The notes: generated by a model not told the origin, from the sequence alone. 64,000 nt of DNA from Cylicocyclus nassatus (GCA_958299035.1 CATQJL010000112.1:61487823-61551822); one strand, 5' to 3'; numbered from the stretch's first letter, positions 33,319-45,758 are shown. Numbers and translations are program-made.

Positions 33319-34031
33319 GGGCCGCATGCACTAACCTCCCCGCTTGGGAGGGGATTGCAGCTCAAAAGAAAGCTTCATATCCTGAAGCTCCAGATATCTG
33401 GATTTCACGTTGTGTACCTATCCGTAAGTATTCCTACTACCCTTCACTATGAACATGTTGAACAGGAGCGAGAAGCTGTACGAACCGCATTTTCCAGCTT
33501 TTGTATGGACCTTGATGATCCCCGGCGCTTTTCGTTAAAGTCATTTTCCTTTCTCCAAAGTTGACGAAAAGCTTCCAAAGTTGTACTAAACATCTAACAC
33601 AACAGTGTTAAGCATGTTGCTAATGAGAGCAAATAAGTTTTTGAAAAGTCGAATTTTTCAGTAAACCTCAAATTTCGACCTGTGGATCATCGAAAATTTC
33701 ATGACTTCAAAACATCATTTGTTGTTATCAGCAACATGCTTAGCACTGTCGGGTTAGATAATACGCACAACTTTGGAGGTTTTCGGTTAACTTCGGAGAA
33801 AGAAAAATGACTTTAAAGAGAAGCGCCGGGGATCATGAGGGATCATACAAAAGCTGGAAAATGTTGTTTGTACAGCTTCTCGCTCCTCCTCAACATGTTC
33901 ATAGTGAAGGGCAGTAGGAATACTTACGGATAGGTACACAACGTGAAATCCAGGTAGCTGGAGTTTCGAAATATAAAGCTTTCTTCTAAGCTGCGATCCG
34001 CTCTCCGCGGCGATGTTAGTGCATGCGGCCC
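33319..34031. mobile_element. 713-bp foldback element, TSD TAA
   Basis: The ends GGGCCGCATGCACTAAC and GTTAGTGCATGCGGCCC are inverted, with TAA at 33316-33318 and 34032-34034. The arms of about 330 bp are near identical (ACGTTGTGTACCTATCCGTA mirrored near 33930). No gene inside. Confidence 0.7.
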
Positions 34032-34184
34032 TAAGACACTAGCCAAACGGCAGCTCAGATGGTGTTCTAGCGGATGAGATATACGCCTCCAAACTGGACC
34101 CCAGGATCGTATTTGCTCTCAAAATTACTTCCCACGTAAAATTCCCATAGGTTCAGATTTGCCCGCACGCCGCCTTTAAGCATA

Positions 34185-34800
34185 GCCTTCCTACGCAGTC
34201 AAATTCTACCATTCACATAAGATACCGACCCAAAGCATTGCCTCTTTTATCTGGCCATAAATAGATCCAGAGAAGCTTTGATAAGTGCACAGTGCACGAC
34301 TAAACGAATGTTTAGAGATACTAGGGCTAGGATGGTACTTATGGTCATCTCTCTTTTTTTTCTACGTCTTTTCTATGCAAGACCTCAGAAGCCGGAACTC
34401 TGCACAAGAGGGTTACCCGACATACTGATTGTGAAAATGGTACTCGTTTCGTGGTGGCGGTTACGGTAGATATAAATCATGTATTCAAACAGAATTCGTT
34501 GCAATGCATGGGTGATTCGATACGCCAATCACGATTATCTTACCCTTTCCTTGCGATAAAGCCTTGTGGTGAGGTTACGGTAGGTTTGTGGTATGGGGTG
34601 AAATCTCGCAATTTGCTGGGATTTTGCCCAGAAGGTTAATTAGCATTTTGTTAACGAAAAGGTTGAAAAGGTTGCTGGTTTGTCAATTGATTTATCAGCG
34701 CATGACGGTGGGTATACGATAAGTGGGTCGGGATCCCAAATTTGCATAAAACTTCGTCGAAAATGGTTCTTTAGCATGCTGATTACGACTATGACATCGA
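34185..34800. repeat. Second part of dispersed repeat C
   Basis: Matches 39945-40510 in the same orientation: CCAAAGCATTGCCTCTTTT, then CATCTCTCTTTTTTTTCTAC, then CTCTGCACAAGAGGGTTACC and TACGGTAGATATA. A reading such as RGGGYGRYKSCIQ is seen in one frame, but stops differ between copies, so it is not called as a gene. Together with 30640-30910 it reconstructs the order of copy D (39690-40510), split here by about 3.3 kb of MITEs. Confidence 0.55.
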
Positions 34801-37800
34801 TTTCGCTCCTAAGAGTCTTTTTTGACCAAATATTGACATATGTCATAAATATAACCAAACTTCACTGGTATGAACACCCACACATGAAGAACACAATTTT
34901 TGAGTTTTTTGAAACTTTTCGGAATTCTTATTGGCCAACTTCCAATTTCTGTAATTGAAAAGCTTCAACTTCCAAACGGCTTTCGTTTAACTGTTATGCT
35001 CTCGGAAGTACATGAAAAATCCGAAAACGAAAAGAGAAAATTTCCTAAGAAGGCGAAAATGGCGCCACCGGATAGTCTTGCAAGATTGCGTTAGATTGCA
35101 ACATCCCCAAATTTCCTTTACGAGCGCACAATTCCACAGCTGCGCTTTGTTTGGTGCGCATGTTGTTTTTGCATGGCGTGAACCATTTGACCCCTGCGCG
35201 AGTTGCGCAACACATGCGCCGAACAAAACACTGGCAGGGCGAGCTGCGGCGGCGTCGCTGCCGACGAGCACCCTTGTCAACGACATCGCAGCACCTGGAA
35301 GAGTCAGCACATGGCCATTCAATGATCCTCAAATTGCACTTTAGTGATGAATTGATTAGGGGAGAATAGAAAAGCAAAGGACTCTGTCTTTAGCAAATAA
35401 ATGGACTATTTTGCAAAAAAAAAACGAGGAAAGAGTAATTTAGGCGCGAATAACCCTGCTGCGAAGCCACGGCATATATCTCTCTTTCGTAAATGAATAA
35501 TAGTAAAATCAATTTTCAGAACGAGTAGTTTGATGCTTTTTTGCCATATGTAAAGATAAGCGAGTCCCACGCAGGAATCTACTCAATTACCTACATCATT
35601 ACGCATGCCAAAATCATTTTGAATGTCCCTCCGCCCAAAAATTCTGGTTTAATTACCCAACTTGAACATTGCTAATCAATGTACCTTGTATCTTTGCTAA
35701 AACGTTTGTTTTTTAAGTCTGCTACCATTTTTCAGAATCAAGCACGGGCGTGGTTTCTGTATTGTATGGCTACTTAATTACATTAATATACATTATATAT
35801 TACATTACTACTCAATTACGTCGTCATTTTTCACTCGATATGTGCATTGCACAACATGCGCGCTACTTCTCGGCTTATGCGCGAGCACAAGTTTCCTATC
35901 TTCAAAGGCTTCTTCTGTTTTTTTCCCCTTTTGAGTTGCATATCTTCATATTCCAAGAAACCTCTCCTACTGATGTTTATCATAGAGTATTCTGAGTTCA
36001 CGCGCACGGTTACTCCATGACAGGATTCATTCTTCACTCGCTGAAGGAGCAAGAGATCTCTGCGGAATCGGTGTATCCAAGCATTTCTTTGTTTCGTTCG
36101 CTAATCTGCTTTTGTTGGCAATTTACCCTTGAGATTTATGAAGAACCGTAGATGGAAGAGACGAAGAAAGGAGGAAGTGAGTCTCGAAATTTTTAAGGAT
36201 TTCAAATTTAGGATTTTTTTGCACAAGATCTCCTGCTTTTTCATCTCGGTGAAGACAAGATGTTAAGTGATGATTTTCGACCACTGACGACGTGGAGAAA
36301 TTTATCATATAGGATCAAAAATGTCTAATGCTGATGATAAACTAAATGGCGCACTCATTGACAGGTTTAATTTTCATGCATCTGTGTGTAATTATCTTCA
36401 CATTAAACCCCTAGTCAGGCTGTTTTAGCGAAGTCCAATTCAATATCCATGAAATCGTTAAATCGGTTCAAATAAAATCGATCTTGACCTCAGCGATATT
36501 AGTAGCGGAAGTTATAGATTTTTGCATAATTACTGTTTTTCTACAAACTTTTGAACAATAAATTGTACTTCTGTTTGCTCTGAAGATCTCACTATAAGGA
36601 CTCTCTGTGTGGAAAAGGCTTACCTTGATTCCAATTCTGAAAAAAAGGAAAATTACTAGTTGGTGACCTAGAGGTTGACTTTGGTATAGATAGCTATTCT
36701 TTTACTCAAAATGGATCGGTCCACCACGCTGTTATAAAACTCCAATAAAAAATTATTTTGAGGTGCTTCTGTCTGAAAAAACCTCTTGATGGAAAGTCAC
36801 TGTTTGATCATCCAGAGGAATGCAAGTCTACAAAAAAAATCACGTTTCCAAGATTCTGTGATGCTTCGTTGCGATTTTTTGGTGTTTTTGATCCGAAGGC
36901 TATCAGATGCCAGGAAAATAAGTTCTTAACTTCTTGAAAGTGGTTTTTCCGCTTCGGAAAAGATACTTATGAAGCCTCCCCTTTTTCACTTACTCAGACT
37001 ATCCACCGGAACTTCTGGCAGTCAAAGTTTGCAGTGGTTCCGCAGGACCACTGCAAACCACTACAAAAGTGGAAATCTTAAGAATAGGAACTTCCGCAGG
37101 GTCCTTACGTTAGATTGGTTGAAAGGGGAGCTTCTGCAGGAATTTCTACCAAGCGCCCCAATAATTCCGAAAACGCCAGCGGTTGCACAGCACTCTAGCT
37201 GTCAGTACTCTTCAAGATTTTGAATGTGTTATCTCTTACGAAGTTGTCTCGCCAATAGCTAAAGCGCATTGTCGAACATGTCATCTTTAGTTTAGAGGAT
37301 TGTGAATGAATCTCTTAGTCATTAAATAGAGTAAAGTTCAAATCTCGTTTAGGTGTTCTCTTTTGCTATTTTGATTCGCATTCTCCGAAACTTCGGCAGC
37401 ACCTCATTTGGGAACTTCCATAGCACATTTGCGGAACTTCCGCAGGTAACCCGGCAAAACTTTCCCAAACGCTGCTGAAGTTCCGGTCAGTTGTCTGAGC
37501 CACACCTCACTAGCGATGTAAAGTGGGTAAATTCTTACCATTTACTAACATTCTCTTCTTGTCTTCTGTAGGCCATAGGATATCATGCTGAAGGAATGCT
37601 TAAATTTTATTGATGTTGAAGGATCACGTTAGCAAATCAGAGAGCTTTACGCAGAGATGCCAATCTCCTGCGTCGGAAGTAATTCGGCCGACACTCCAAG
37701 TTCAAAGCTCTCCGTTAACTTAGAGATTAATCTGAGTTCCGTTTTTGCAACTCAGAGTTAAGCTTATTGAAAAAGTTTCAATCTCAAAGTTCCGAGTCAA

Positions 37801-37911
37801 TTCTCAAGCTTGGAATTTTGCTGTTTGAGGGGCTGTGACGCACTTTGCTGCAAAAGAGACGTTAAAGTTGGGACTCGAACTGTTTGGTCCAAGGTAATGA
37901 TCATTTCATTA
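34801..37911. other. No gene supported
   Basis: AT-rich, with a GC-richer patch at 35040-35340 open in several frames on both strands. No frame shows splice-supported exons or family motifs. 36990-37500 carries scattered GGAACTTCCGCAGG motifs. Confidence 0.35.
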
Positions 37912-38606
37912 CCAGTGCGTCACCTCTGCTTCGCAGAGGCTCGCACTGGCTTTACTTTGTCTATGCCTTACTCATTCCCGCATAATAATTGCATTGAAAC
38001 TCACCGCGCTGTGTAGGCTATTATGAATGATTCGTAAACAACTACTCATTCCTAAAAGTTTTTCGTGTGAGATCGGTATTTTCGCGTAGATGAAACCTTT
38101 CCCGGAAGAACAGAGCAAATTTGAATAGGTTTTTGGAATTTTTATGGCTTCGTAGTCGCCGTAAGGACAGTAAACATCGTGGGCTACATCTCTGTGCAAA
38201 ATTCTTCTCAAATGATCAGGAAAATCTTGAAAAATTGACCGTTTACACAACGAATGCTTTTGGCGCTGTTTTCGTAAAGTAGTAGACTTTTCATCACTTC
38301 TTTAGGCTAACGTTCATGGCGTTCTTGCACATTAACTTGTTAAATATATCCATAACTCTGCAAAAAGTAGCACTACGGACCCAAGTTTGCTGGCTAGAAG
38401 CCAAGTGGATCCGCTTGACGCGCAATCTTCAACCGATCCACTCAACGAATCCGCTCATATTTTTGTATAGTGAGCTTTCATGCTGGTAGCGCGCGCTGTG
38501 CAAAATTTGGGCTCAGGACGTTGACTGGAACATGCTCTACGAATTTCGTAACGGACATACACACAAAAAGACGTAAACATCCTTAGCCGCTTATTACAAG
38601 TCATGA
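37912..38606 (-). mobile_element. Non-autonomous Helitron, family 1, copy 2
   Basis: Read on minus, it begins TCATGACTTGTAATAAGCGG after A, and ends with the hairpin CCTCTGCGAAGCAGAGG, then TGACGCACTGG, then T. It is 695 bp, with the same internal blocks as copy 1. Confidence 0.75.
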
Positions 38607-39310
38607 TACCGCTAGACCATGACACATCCTTTAAATGCAAAGTTGTTTTGCCACAATGTACACATTGCATCAAAGCCTTCATTTCTGCCAGAAGTGATGG
38701 TTTATCGTACGGATTGGTCTTTTGCGCAGCTTAAAGCTTCAAACAATAAGGAGAGCAAATGGACTATTAGATTCTGCGCACTGATGAACTCCCAACTCAC
38801 AAAGCTTGCCCTTGTTCTACGATTTGGCCAACTTACAATATGCCTCTCGCAACTGCTCAAAATGACAATGGTGTACTGAGCATAGACACTGTCCGTGACC
38901 CCAAACAACCCCAATGTACCAAGTTTTGATCAGTTTCATGAGTTTCTTCCTTACACCGTCAACCTACCGTAAAACTGCAGATGTCACCGCAGCAAAAATT
39001 GCATGCCAAATTCGTGATCAGCACCTAGAATAACCCCACCGGCCTTAGTTTCGGCCAAATTTGTGATTTTCTCCTGTCTACTGTAAACCTACCGTAAGCT
39101 GGCTATATGACTCCATGGTGGAAAATGAGTACCATATTCGTGATCGGCGCATCGAATAACCTGAGCCAAGGTTTTACAAAATTTTGAAATATTGTAAATT
39201 ACCGCGTACCACGATAACCAAACTCAGAGTTATCGCCGAGCTCAGCTGCGCGTTTGGCAGCCTGTTTCATTTGCAGAACGATGTGGACATGATGCGCTAC
39301 TAGGAATAAA
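38607..39310. repeat. Low-copy repeat with CTACCGTAA motifs
   Basis: Two diverged tandem units at about 38930-39060 and 39070-39200 share AACCTACCGTAA, CATATTCGTGATCGGC-like and GAATAACC strings. The CTACCGTAA string recurs at 21005 and in the C/D repeats. Confidence 0.4.
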
Positions 39311-39317
39311 CTACTGT

Positions 39318-39501
39318 GCCGTATTCATCATTGATACCTTGAGGTAAATTCTACCTTCAGGTAGTTTTATCACTCATTATCAGCAAAATTACATTGAGAA
39401 ATAACCTCAAGGTACTTTGTGAATACGGGTACTTGCTGATAATGAGTGATAAAATTACCTGGAGGTAGAATTTACCTCAAGGTATTAATGATGAATACGG
39501 C
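39318..39501. mobile_element. 184-bp palindromic MITE
   Basis: The left arm GCCGTATTCATCATTGATAC... and right arm ...ATTAATGATGAATACGGC fold over about 70 bp, including ACCTTGAGGTAAATTCTACC mirrored. Confidence 0.65.
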
Positions 39502-39589
39502 CACTGGTTACGGAGTATCCTGCCAATCGCTTTCCTTTAGTGTGTTCAAGCACCTGTTAAGGGTTCAAAAGTGCGCGTTAGAGATAACT

Positions 39590-39668
39590 CGAAGTTATAA
39601 GTCTGGGTTCGTTAGAGATAACTCTGAGTTATAACTCTGGGTTATAACTCAGAGTTATAACTCTGAGT
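39590..39668. repeat. Palindromic microsatellite of AACTCNGAGTTAT units
   Basis: Tandem, self-complementary units (GATAACTCTGAGTTATAACT) with single-base drift. A single unit in inverted relation lies at 39219-39233, so this may be one end of an eroded element. Confidence 0.55.
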
Positions 39669-39689
39669 TTCGGCAGGTTTACTACCGTC

Positions 39690-40510
39690 CCTGATGAAAA
39701 TTCTTTTTTGTGGTGCAAGATTTGTCATTTGGCAGCTGAGAGCAATAATTCAGATAGAGACCTCCTTGTACAATCCAATGAATATGCCTTAGTGACAGCA
39801 TCCTCGACTCTTGCGGCTTGGACTTCCAGCACAAATGTATTAGAGTCGAAGCAGACTTCGTTTTTGGGACAGATAGCAAATGGAGTATCGTAAAACATGT
39901 TTAACATGCATATACTAGTCTTGAATTTGTGTAATATTCTATTCAAGCGTAGCCTCTCCTCGCACTCAAAATTCTGTCATTTACAGAAGAGACCGAACCA
40001 AAGCATTGCCTCTCTTTTTTGGCCATGAATAGGTGTAGAGAAGTTTTGATAAACACTGCGTCTATTGCACGGCTAGGCGAGTGTTCAAAAGGCGCTAGGG
40101 TTAAGGTGATACTTATGACCATCTCTCTATTCTTTCTAAGTCTTTTCTATGCAGGACCTCAGAAGCCGAAACTCTGCACAAGAGGGTTACCTGACATGAA
40201 GATCATGAAAATGGTAGTCGTTTCGCGTGGTAGGGGCTACGGTAGATATACCTCATGTATTGAACAGAATCAGCTGTAATTATGCGTTGATGACTCGACA
40301 TGCCGATCACGACTATCATGTTCTTTCCTTATGATAATGCCCCTCTGGTGAGGTACGGTAGGTCTATATTATGGGGTCATATCTCAGAATCGTGAGTGTT
40401 TACGAATTTGTCAATTGATTTGTTAGGTCAATTTCCTAGGGTGATGGATATACGGTCGATGAATCGGAATCCCAAATTTGCACAAGACTTCGTCTAGAAG
40501 GGCATTTTAG
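39690..40510. repeat. Dispersed repeat copy D (uninterrupted)
   Basis: Uninterrupted counterpart of 30640-30910 plus 34185-34800. The first part is open on plus (39708-39893: SNNSDRDLLVQSNEYALVT and TNVLESKQTSFLGQ) and could be a gene remnant, but no family is recognised and copy C is not open. Confidence 0.5.
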
Positions 40511-40614
40511 TACGCTGTTTACGAGGGATCGAGCAGGGGTAATGGCACGCAACCGCCCGCCGATCCCCGCCCCTAAGTTCTGTCTCACAAGGGAAGTGTA
40601 CTTAGGCAGGTGCT

Positions 40615-40745
40615 ATACTCCTTGAGGAGTATAGCATGGCGACGATCGATATGCATTGAATACGTGTAAAACCAGCGATTTTTATCGCCGATATTGGCGA
40701 TCGCCCGTCGCCATGCTATACTCCTCGAGGAGTATAGCGCCTGCC
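40615..40745. mobile_element. 131-bp palindromic MITE, TSD TTA
   Basis: The ends GGCAGGTGCTATACTCC and GGAGTATAGCGCCTGCC are inverted, with TTA at 40612-40614 and 40746-40748. Each arm contains a smaller palindrome (GCTATACTCCTTGAGGAGTA and following bases), so the element is a palindrome made of palindromes. Confidence 0.68.
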
Positions 40746-40748
40746 TTA

Positions 40749-40988
40749 GGCCTAAGGCATACCTCCCGCGATTTCGCGAAATCGCCACATCCCCGCGATT
40801 TGGCGATTTGCCAGATGTCTAGAGATTGAGCGTGCGAGGCTCTCAGATGCATGGGTGCATAGATTCCGTAAGTTGTAACAAACACAGCAAGTCTGGCCCA
40901 AGCAAAGTGCGTTTACGACCAGCTATGGAGAAAAGTTGCAGTGCCGAATCGCGCGGCGACTAAAATCGCGTGAGGTATGCCTTAGGCC
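40749..40988. mobile_element. 240-bp MITE, TIR GGCCTAAGGCATACCTC, TSD TTA
   Basis: The left end GGCCTAAGGCATACCTC and right end GAGGTATGCCTTAGGCC are perfect inverted repeats, flanked by TTA at 40746-40748 and 40989-40991. Same family and same length as 49379-49618. Confidence 0.75.
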
Positions 40989-40991
40989 TTA

Positions 40992-41287
40992 GGCCCCGAA
41001 CAGACTTCGCGCGATTTGATCGTCGCGACTCAATCGCCGACATTTCCATTCACTTTCATTTCACATTCAAAAATTTCGGGCTGGAAAAGTATCACAACCG
41101 GAATGCAAGTTGATCGGCATGGAATGATGTTGTAACAGTTGTCTCGTCGCGATTCAGAGACGATCAAATCGATCTACGCACCCATGCATCTGAGAGCCTC
41201 GCATGCTTGATCTCTACACATCTAGCAAATCGCCAACTCGCGAGGATGTGGCGATTTCGCGAAATTGCGAGAGGTATGCCTTAGGCC
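40992..41287. mobile_element. Composite of GGCCCCG and GGCCTAAGG MITE halves
   Basis: It starts directly after TTA with GGCCCCGAACAGACTTCGCG, the left part of the family at 61270-61472, continues to GACGATCAAATCGAT, then switches to the right half of the 240-bp family (inverted CCCATGCATCTGAGAGCCTC, ending GAGGTATGCCTTAGGCC, then TTA). It looks like a chimera formed by recombination or repair. Confidence 0.5.
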
Positions 41288-42468
41288 TTAGTGATCACGA
41301 TCATTCCTAATGATTTGTAGATCAGCAAATTCGCCTTTTAATGCTGGTTCGAATACAGTCTTCTTTGTGTGATAACATGGGGTTACGAATATTCTTCCGT
41401 GAATAAATTGCGCTACTGTGGAGGGTCAAAATCTTCAATAAAAAATTTCTTTTCAATTGCTGATTACGATCTATATAGGTGTACAAAAGTGATTCCTTTA
41501 AGAGGTCATTTTACACACAAGAGTAGGCAGATTTTTTACCAAAAAAAAGTTCGTAGCTTTCTTCAAAAGAATGTTTCGCAGATAGCGAGCACAGGTTTAG
41601 AGTCAGCGTTTCGAGATTCATCTCACGCTGTACATCGCTTTTCAAATTGTCACGGTCATTGAGTATCTTTTCCTTGTCAGTACCCCCCCCCCATTATCGT
41701 TTGCCTATCGTAGGCAAGATGTAAATGCTCTATCAAGCATAATTATTAACACAATCATAATCATCATGTCAGATGACTCCTTGGGCCAAGTTTTAGCTAT
41801 TTCTGAGGGTTTTGGGGCCAAACTGTTTAATATTGTTAACTATATCTCAAAAGTAAATAAGCTAAAGGCTGCATGACGAAGGCGCTATATCTTTGGGCGC
41901 GCACGCGGTTTTGTTAGCCGCAGAGCGCAGGATTTACAACGGTGAAGATGCGCGCGCGCCTCGTACGCGCCCGCTCAACTAATAACGCTTTTCCGCCTTC
42001 GTCCTGCAGTAGCCTTTACCTTTTTCTGTACTCATTACAAAGCACTACTCTCTGTTCGACCATGGCAAAAATCGTGCTTCATCAAACTATGGAATTAGAA
42101 GCCAGCCAAATTCTCATTAGTCCCATTTTTCGTTCACAATGGTTGTGAAACCAGCACTATTGCTTCACTTCTACTAAAACTACGAGATTTTGGCTGTCGA
42201 AATGTATATATCTGTTCTAAAATTCTTTTTGAAGTTGAAGTAATGGGGTTTCACAACCCCAAAAAAGCGGTGGTTGCCACACCTTTTCGGGGGGGGGGGG
42301 GGGGGTGAGTGTGCCACACCTGTTAACTTAGCTCCAAACCATTCAAACACCTTATCTGTACTTTTTGTATCGTTTTCATTGCTAAACTTCCTTCTTTACA
42401 TAGTAGGAATTGCAATCAAAATAGTTTTTATTAGGTAAAGATAGAGTCGCTTTTCTTTACCTATGCAG
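41288..42468. other. No gene supported; poly-G tract and repeat fragment
   Basis: 41895-42030 repeats the sequence near 8210-8300 and 13190-13265. 42289-42305 is a run of 17 G. The rest is AT-rich without supported exons. Confidence 0.4.
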
Positions 42469-42775
42469 GTTACGGTAACATGCTAAGTCTGCACTACTAC
42501 CCCAATCGCGAGGGAGGGGGAGCAAGAATAGATGTATTCGAAAACCTAAACCTCGTACCCTATTTTCAGCCGTATGAGCCGCGAGGTGGTCTTAGCTTAC
42601 ATTGACCAGTTCGCATACATCAAAGGAACTCGCAACCAAAGGATCTTACACAGTGCTGCGTATTGCCTGAAAGAATCGTGCGGCATAAGGATCGCTTCTC
42701 GAAACACGATGAAACGGCTGAGCAGCTCATGGGAAAATTTGAAAAAATGCGGCGTATACACCTGAACAAAGGGTA
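42469..42775 (+). pseudogene. Unrecognised coding-like frame with one internal TGA
   Basis: After an acceptor-like TTTACCTATGCAG the frame from 42471 reads GYGNMLSLHYYPNREGGGAR, then DVFENLNLVPYFQPYEPRGG, reaches TGA at 42603-42605, and continues in the same frame with VRIHQRNSQPKDLTQCCVLP, RHKDRFSKHDETAEQLMGKF and EKMRRIHLNKG, up to a TAA that overlaps a donor-like GGGTAATT. About 100 codons with one stop, rich in charged residues, are unlike the surrounding DNA. Family unknown. Two shorter exons (42469-42566 and 42570-42772) are an alternative model. Confidence 0.4.
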
Positions 42776-45041
42776 ATTATCATAAAAGTGGTTCAAAATT
42801 GATTACACTTTCCTTGTCTGAGATATTGGAAACGAAAAATGGAACAAGCGAAGCATGGCTTACTCTTAATTCTAAAAATTAGAGGTTATCTTAAGTGTGA
42901 TTCCTAATGCGAGCAAAGAAGTAGTAGTTTTATATAATATGTGCAAAATGAAGTTTTACTCACCTCTGAAGCAAAATTGGAAAGTTCGAAAATGACCATC
43001 TTAATTGGTCCATATGGAAACCTCCAAATTCGCGGGAACGTTACCTACAGCGGTTATTTGACTTGCTGATAAGAAATGATGCTGTTCTATCGTCCATTCT
43101 CCACAGAATAGCGGGCGGAGCTTTGCCGACGTTTGCCAACGTAGTATGCGCGTGGCAGTTTTTAATAGCTAGAGAGTACAAAAACTAATGCTTTAAAATG
43201 GAGGCTCAACAAGTTTCTCAACATGTTCATATGTCTGCATTGCCACGCCCGCTTTACGCATGCGAATCGTCTATACGTATACGACGGAAGGCAAGCGTTA
43301 GGCGACAAAACGTGCAAAACGTAAGCAACGTAAATCCCGTAACTCAAAACTATGCACCATTTTTTCATTGGCGTCGGGTAATGTATCGGCCCCGACCCCC
43401 ACCCCCCCCCCCCCCTGTTTTTGGCGGAGGAGACTTTTGCACGGGGAGTTCCTTGGGTTCCAAAAATTGGGTTTCTCGCCTAACGCCCTACACCTGCATA
43501 AGACGATAGGCCAAAACATTAATGTGTTAAGAACGTGCTCAATGCGCCTATCTGATGCCTATCTATCTTATTGTTGACGAATATCATGTTGTCGCTAACA
43601 TCAGCATCATCTCGATAATGACCCCTTCCCCTCCCTGACCCCTCAATACGACCCCCAGGTGTGGCATACCACGCCTACGCGTGATCCTGCTCTTAAAGTG
43701 AATGTTTTGCGCACCAAACGCGAATGCGACAGTTCCTTTGGGCAGAGCTTTGAACGCTGTGTACATGCCTTAAACATGAATTCTTTCGAGAGCCTTTGAG
43801 ATTTTTGAAAGAAAGTTAAAAGTGTGACAGATATAATGCCCAACACAAGACAATGCTTTATATCTCATTACCAACAATGTGTTGAAAGCAGGTTTATTGA
43901 ATGAAGAATTATTTTGTGCAATTGCGATAAGTTAGGCAGCCTATCGCAATAAGCTCATTTTCCGAAAAGTCTAAAAGTGATCTTTATGTCATCAAGATCA
44001 AATTTTAATTTATAGGGATTTAACAGAGTCATAAATTCATTGGAATTTTTGAGCTGATGTTACTTTTCTAACACACAATCACATATTCGAGCATTTTGTG
44101 AAACGACTGTGACATTTATTTATAAAGGAAGCTGTTTCTTATCTGAAACAATTCAACAGAATCTTTGTAATCAATTTTTGTAGCGACATCGCTTTAGAAA
44201 CTGCTTATTTTTGTTAGCATGAGTCGAAGCGCTACGAAAAGTGAGCTGTTCTGAAGGCGAGAAACAGGTGTATGTTGGCACCTTCTGCTAAAGCAAGCAG
44301 GGACCTAGCTTAGCGTATACCACTGTTTGACAGATGCGAATTCTGCGAACCTCTACTGAATATTATCCCCTCCCCCCATATTCCTAAACCTCGGGCAGAG
44401 TACATGCGATTTATCGCCTCGCGATTCTTCAAGAGCACGACTACTATTACAAGTTCATTGCATGACGATCCCCCTGCATTTCGGTTGTGGTAGTTTTCCG
44501 ACACAACTAATCGTGATAACTATCACAACCGCAATGCAAGAGGATCGGCATGCAATCTAACAGTGTCTCGTTGGAGAATAGCGAGGCGATGAAATGGCGT
44601 GAATTCTGGCTAAGGCCCTATGGATAAACCACTGTCAATCCTTTCTATAATTTTTCTAGTAGAAACTTCCACGCTTCAAGAAGTCTTCATTGACGGTTGT
44701 CACTCCGCTTACAAAAACTTGTCCAACTTCAAAAGGTTCCTCGAAGACACCGTCTACTCTTAGTTAGGGGTCTTAAGCTTTTCGCAGTATGCAATAGTAA
44801 GATTCCCCCCCCCCCCCGGTCAAGCGAATGCCCACATCGGGCGAAAAAATTTTTTCGCGTCCAAACCGAAAATTTTTTGGTTTGGAAGAGAAAATTGCTG
44901 CGGAATTCGAAGAGGAAGAGGACTCTAGGTAGCACTACCCTCCAGCAATGCCCGCTATAGTTGGAACCGAATATTCGTATTCGAATATGACTTTTTCGAA
45001 ATAATCGACTGTTATTATTCGAATATTCAAATAGTCGAATA
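42776..45041. other. Spacer with poly-C tracts and a decayed MITE
   Basis: 43402-43415 (14 C) and 44805-44817 (13 C) are homopolymer runs. 44386-44625 is a decayed member of the GGCCTCGGGCAG MITE family (CCTCGGGCAGAGTACATGCG at the left; the right end is poorly kept). 44965-45041 is built of TCGAATATTCGAA units. No gene was supported. Confidence 0.4.
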
Positions 45042-45732
45042 TCATTACTTATAATAACGGGCTAAGGATGTTTACGTGACTTTGTGTGTCTGTGTGTCTG
45101 TGTGTGTGAGAGAGTGTGTCTGTTACGAAATTCGTAGAGCGTGTTCCAACCAACCTCCTGGGCTTAGATTTTGCACAGCGCATGCTACCCGCATGAAAAT
45201 CCAACACGCAAAAGCACGAGCAGATTCGTTGAGTGGATTTCTCAGAAACTGCGAGTCAAACGGATCCACTTTGCATTTGGGCAGCAAAATTGGGGCCGTA
45301 ATTCCACTTTTTGTAGAGTCGTGAATGTTTATGCCAAGTAAATGTGCAAGTCGTTAACTTAGGTCCAAAAAAGTGACCAAATATCCATTACTTTACAAAA
45401 ACGGCGCCAAAAAGTATTGGTTGCTTAAATGGTCAACTTGCCAAGGTTTTAAGAGAGCTTTTGACTAGATTCTTGCACAAAGATGTAGCTCACGGTGACT
45501 ACTGTTCTTATTGCAACTGTAAAGATCACGGGAAAATCAAAAACCTATAAAAATTTGTGTTTGTTTCCCTGCAAAAGGTCTCATCCACGCGAATCACCGA
45601 TTTCACATAAAAAGGCTTTCGGAATGAGTAGTTGTTTACATTGTGTTCGTGATAGTCGGCATTGCTCGGTGAGTTCGGTTCGTGATAGTCGGCATTGCTC
45701 GGAGCCTCTGCGAAGCAGAGGTGGCGCACTGG
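45042..45732 (+). mobile_element. Non-autonomous Helitron, family 1, copy 3
   Basis: 5' TCATTACTTATAATAACGGG after A (45041). The 3' hairpin is partly eroded (GCCTCTGCGAAGCAGAGG kept), then TGGCGCACTGG, then T (45733). A local duplication of GTGATAGTCGGCATTGCTCG lies just before the hairpin. 691 bp. Confidence 0.7.
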
Positions 45733-45758
45733 TCAGAGAAAGTCCATTTATTCTATCA

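Noticed and set aside
37912..37950. GC-rich hairpin as an intrinsic terminator or CRISPR-like repeat
   Set aside because: It is the conserved 3' hairpin of the Helitron family, present once per element and not in an array; the genome is eukaryotic.
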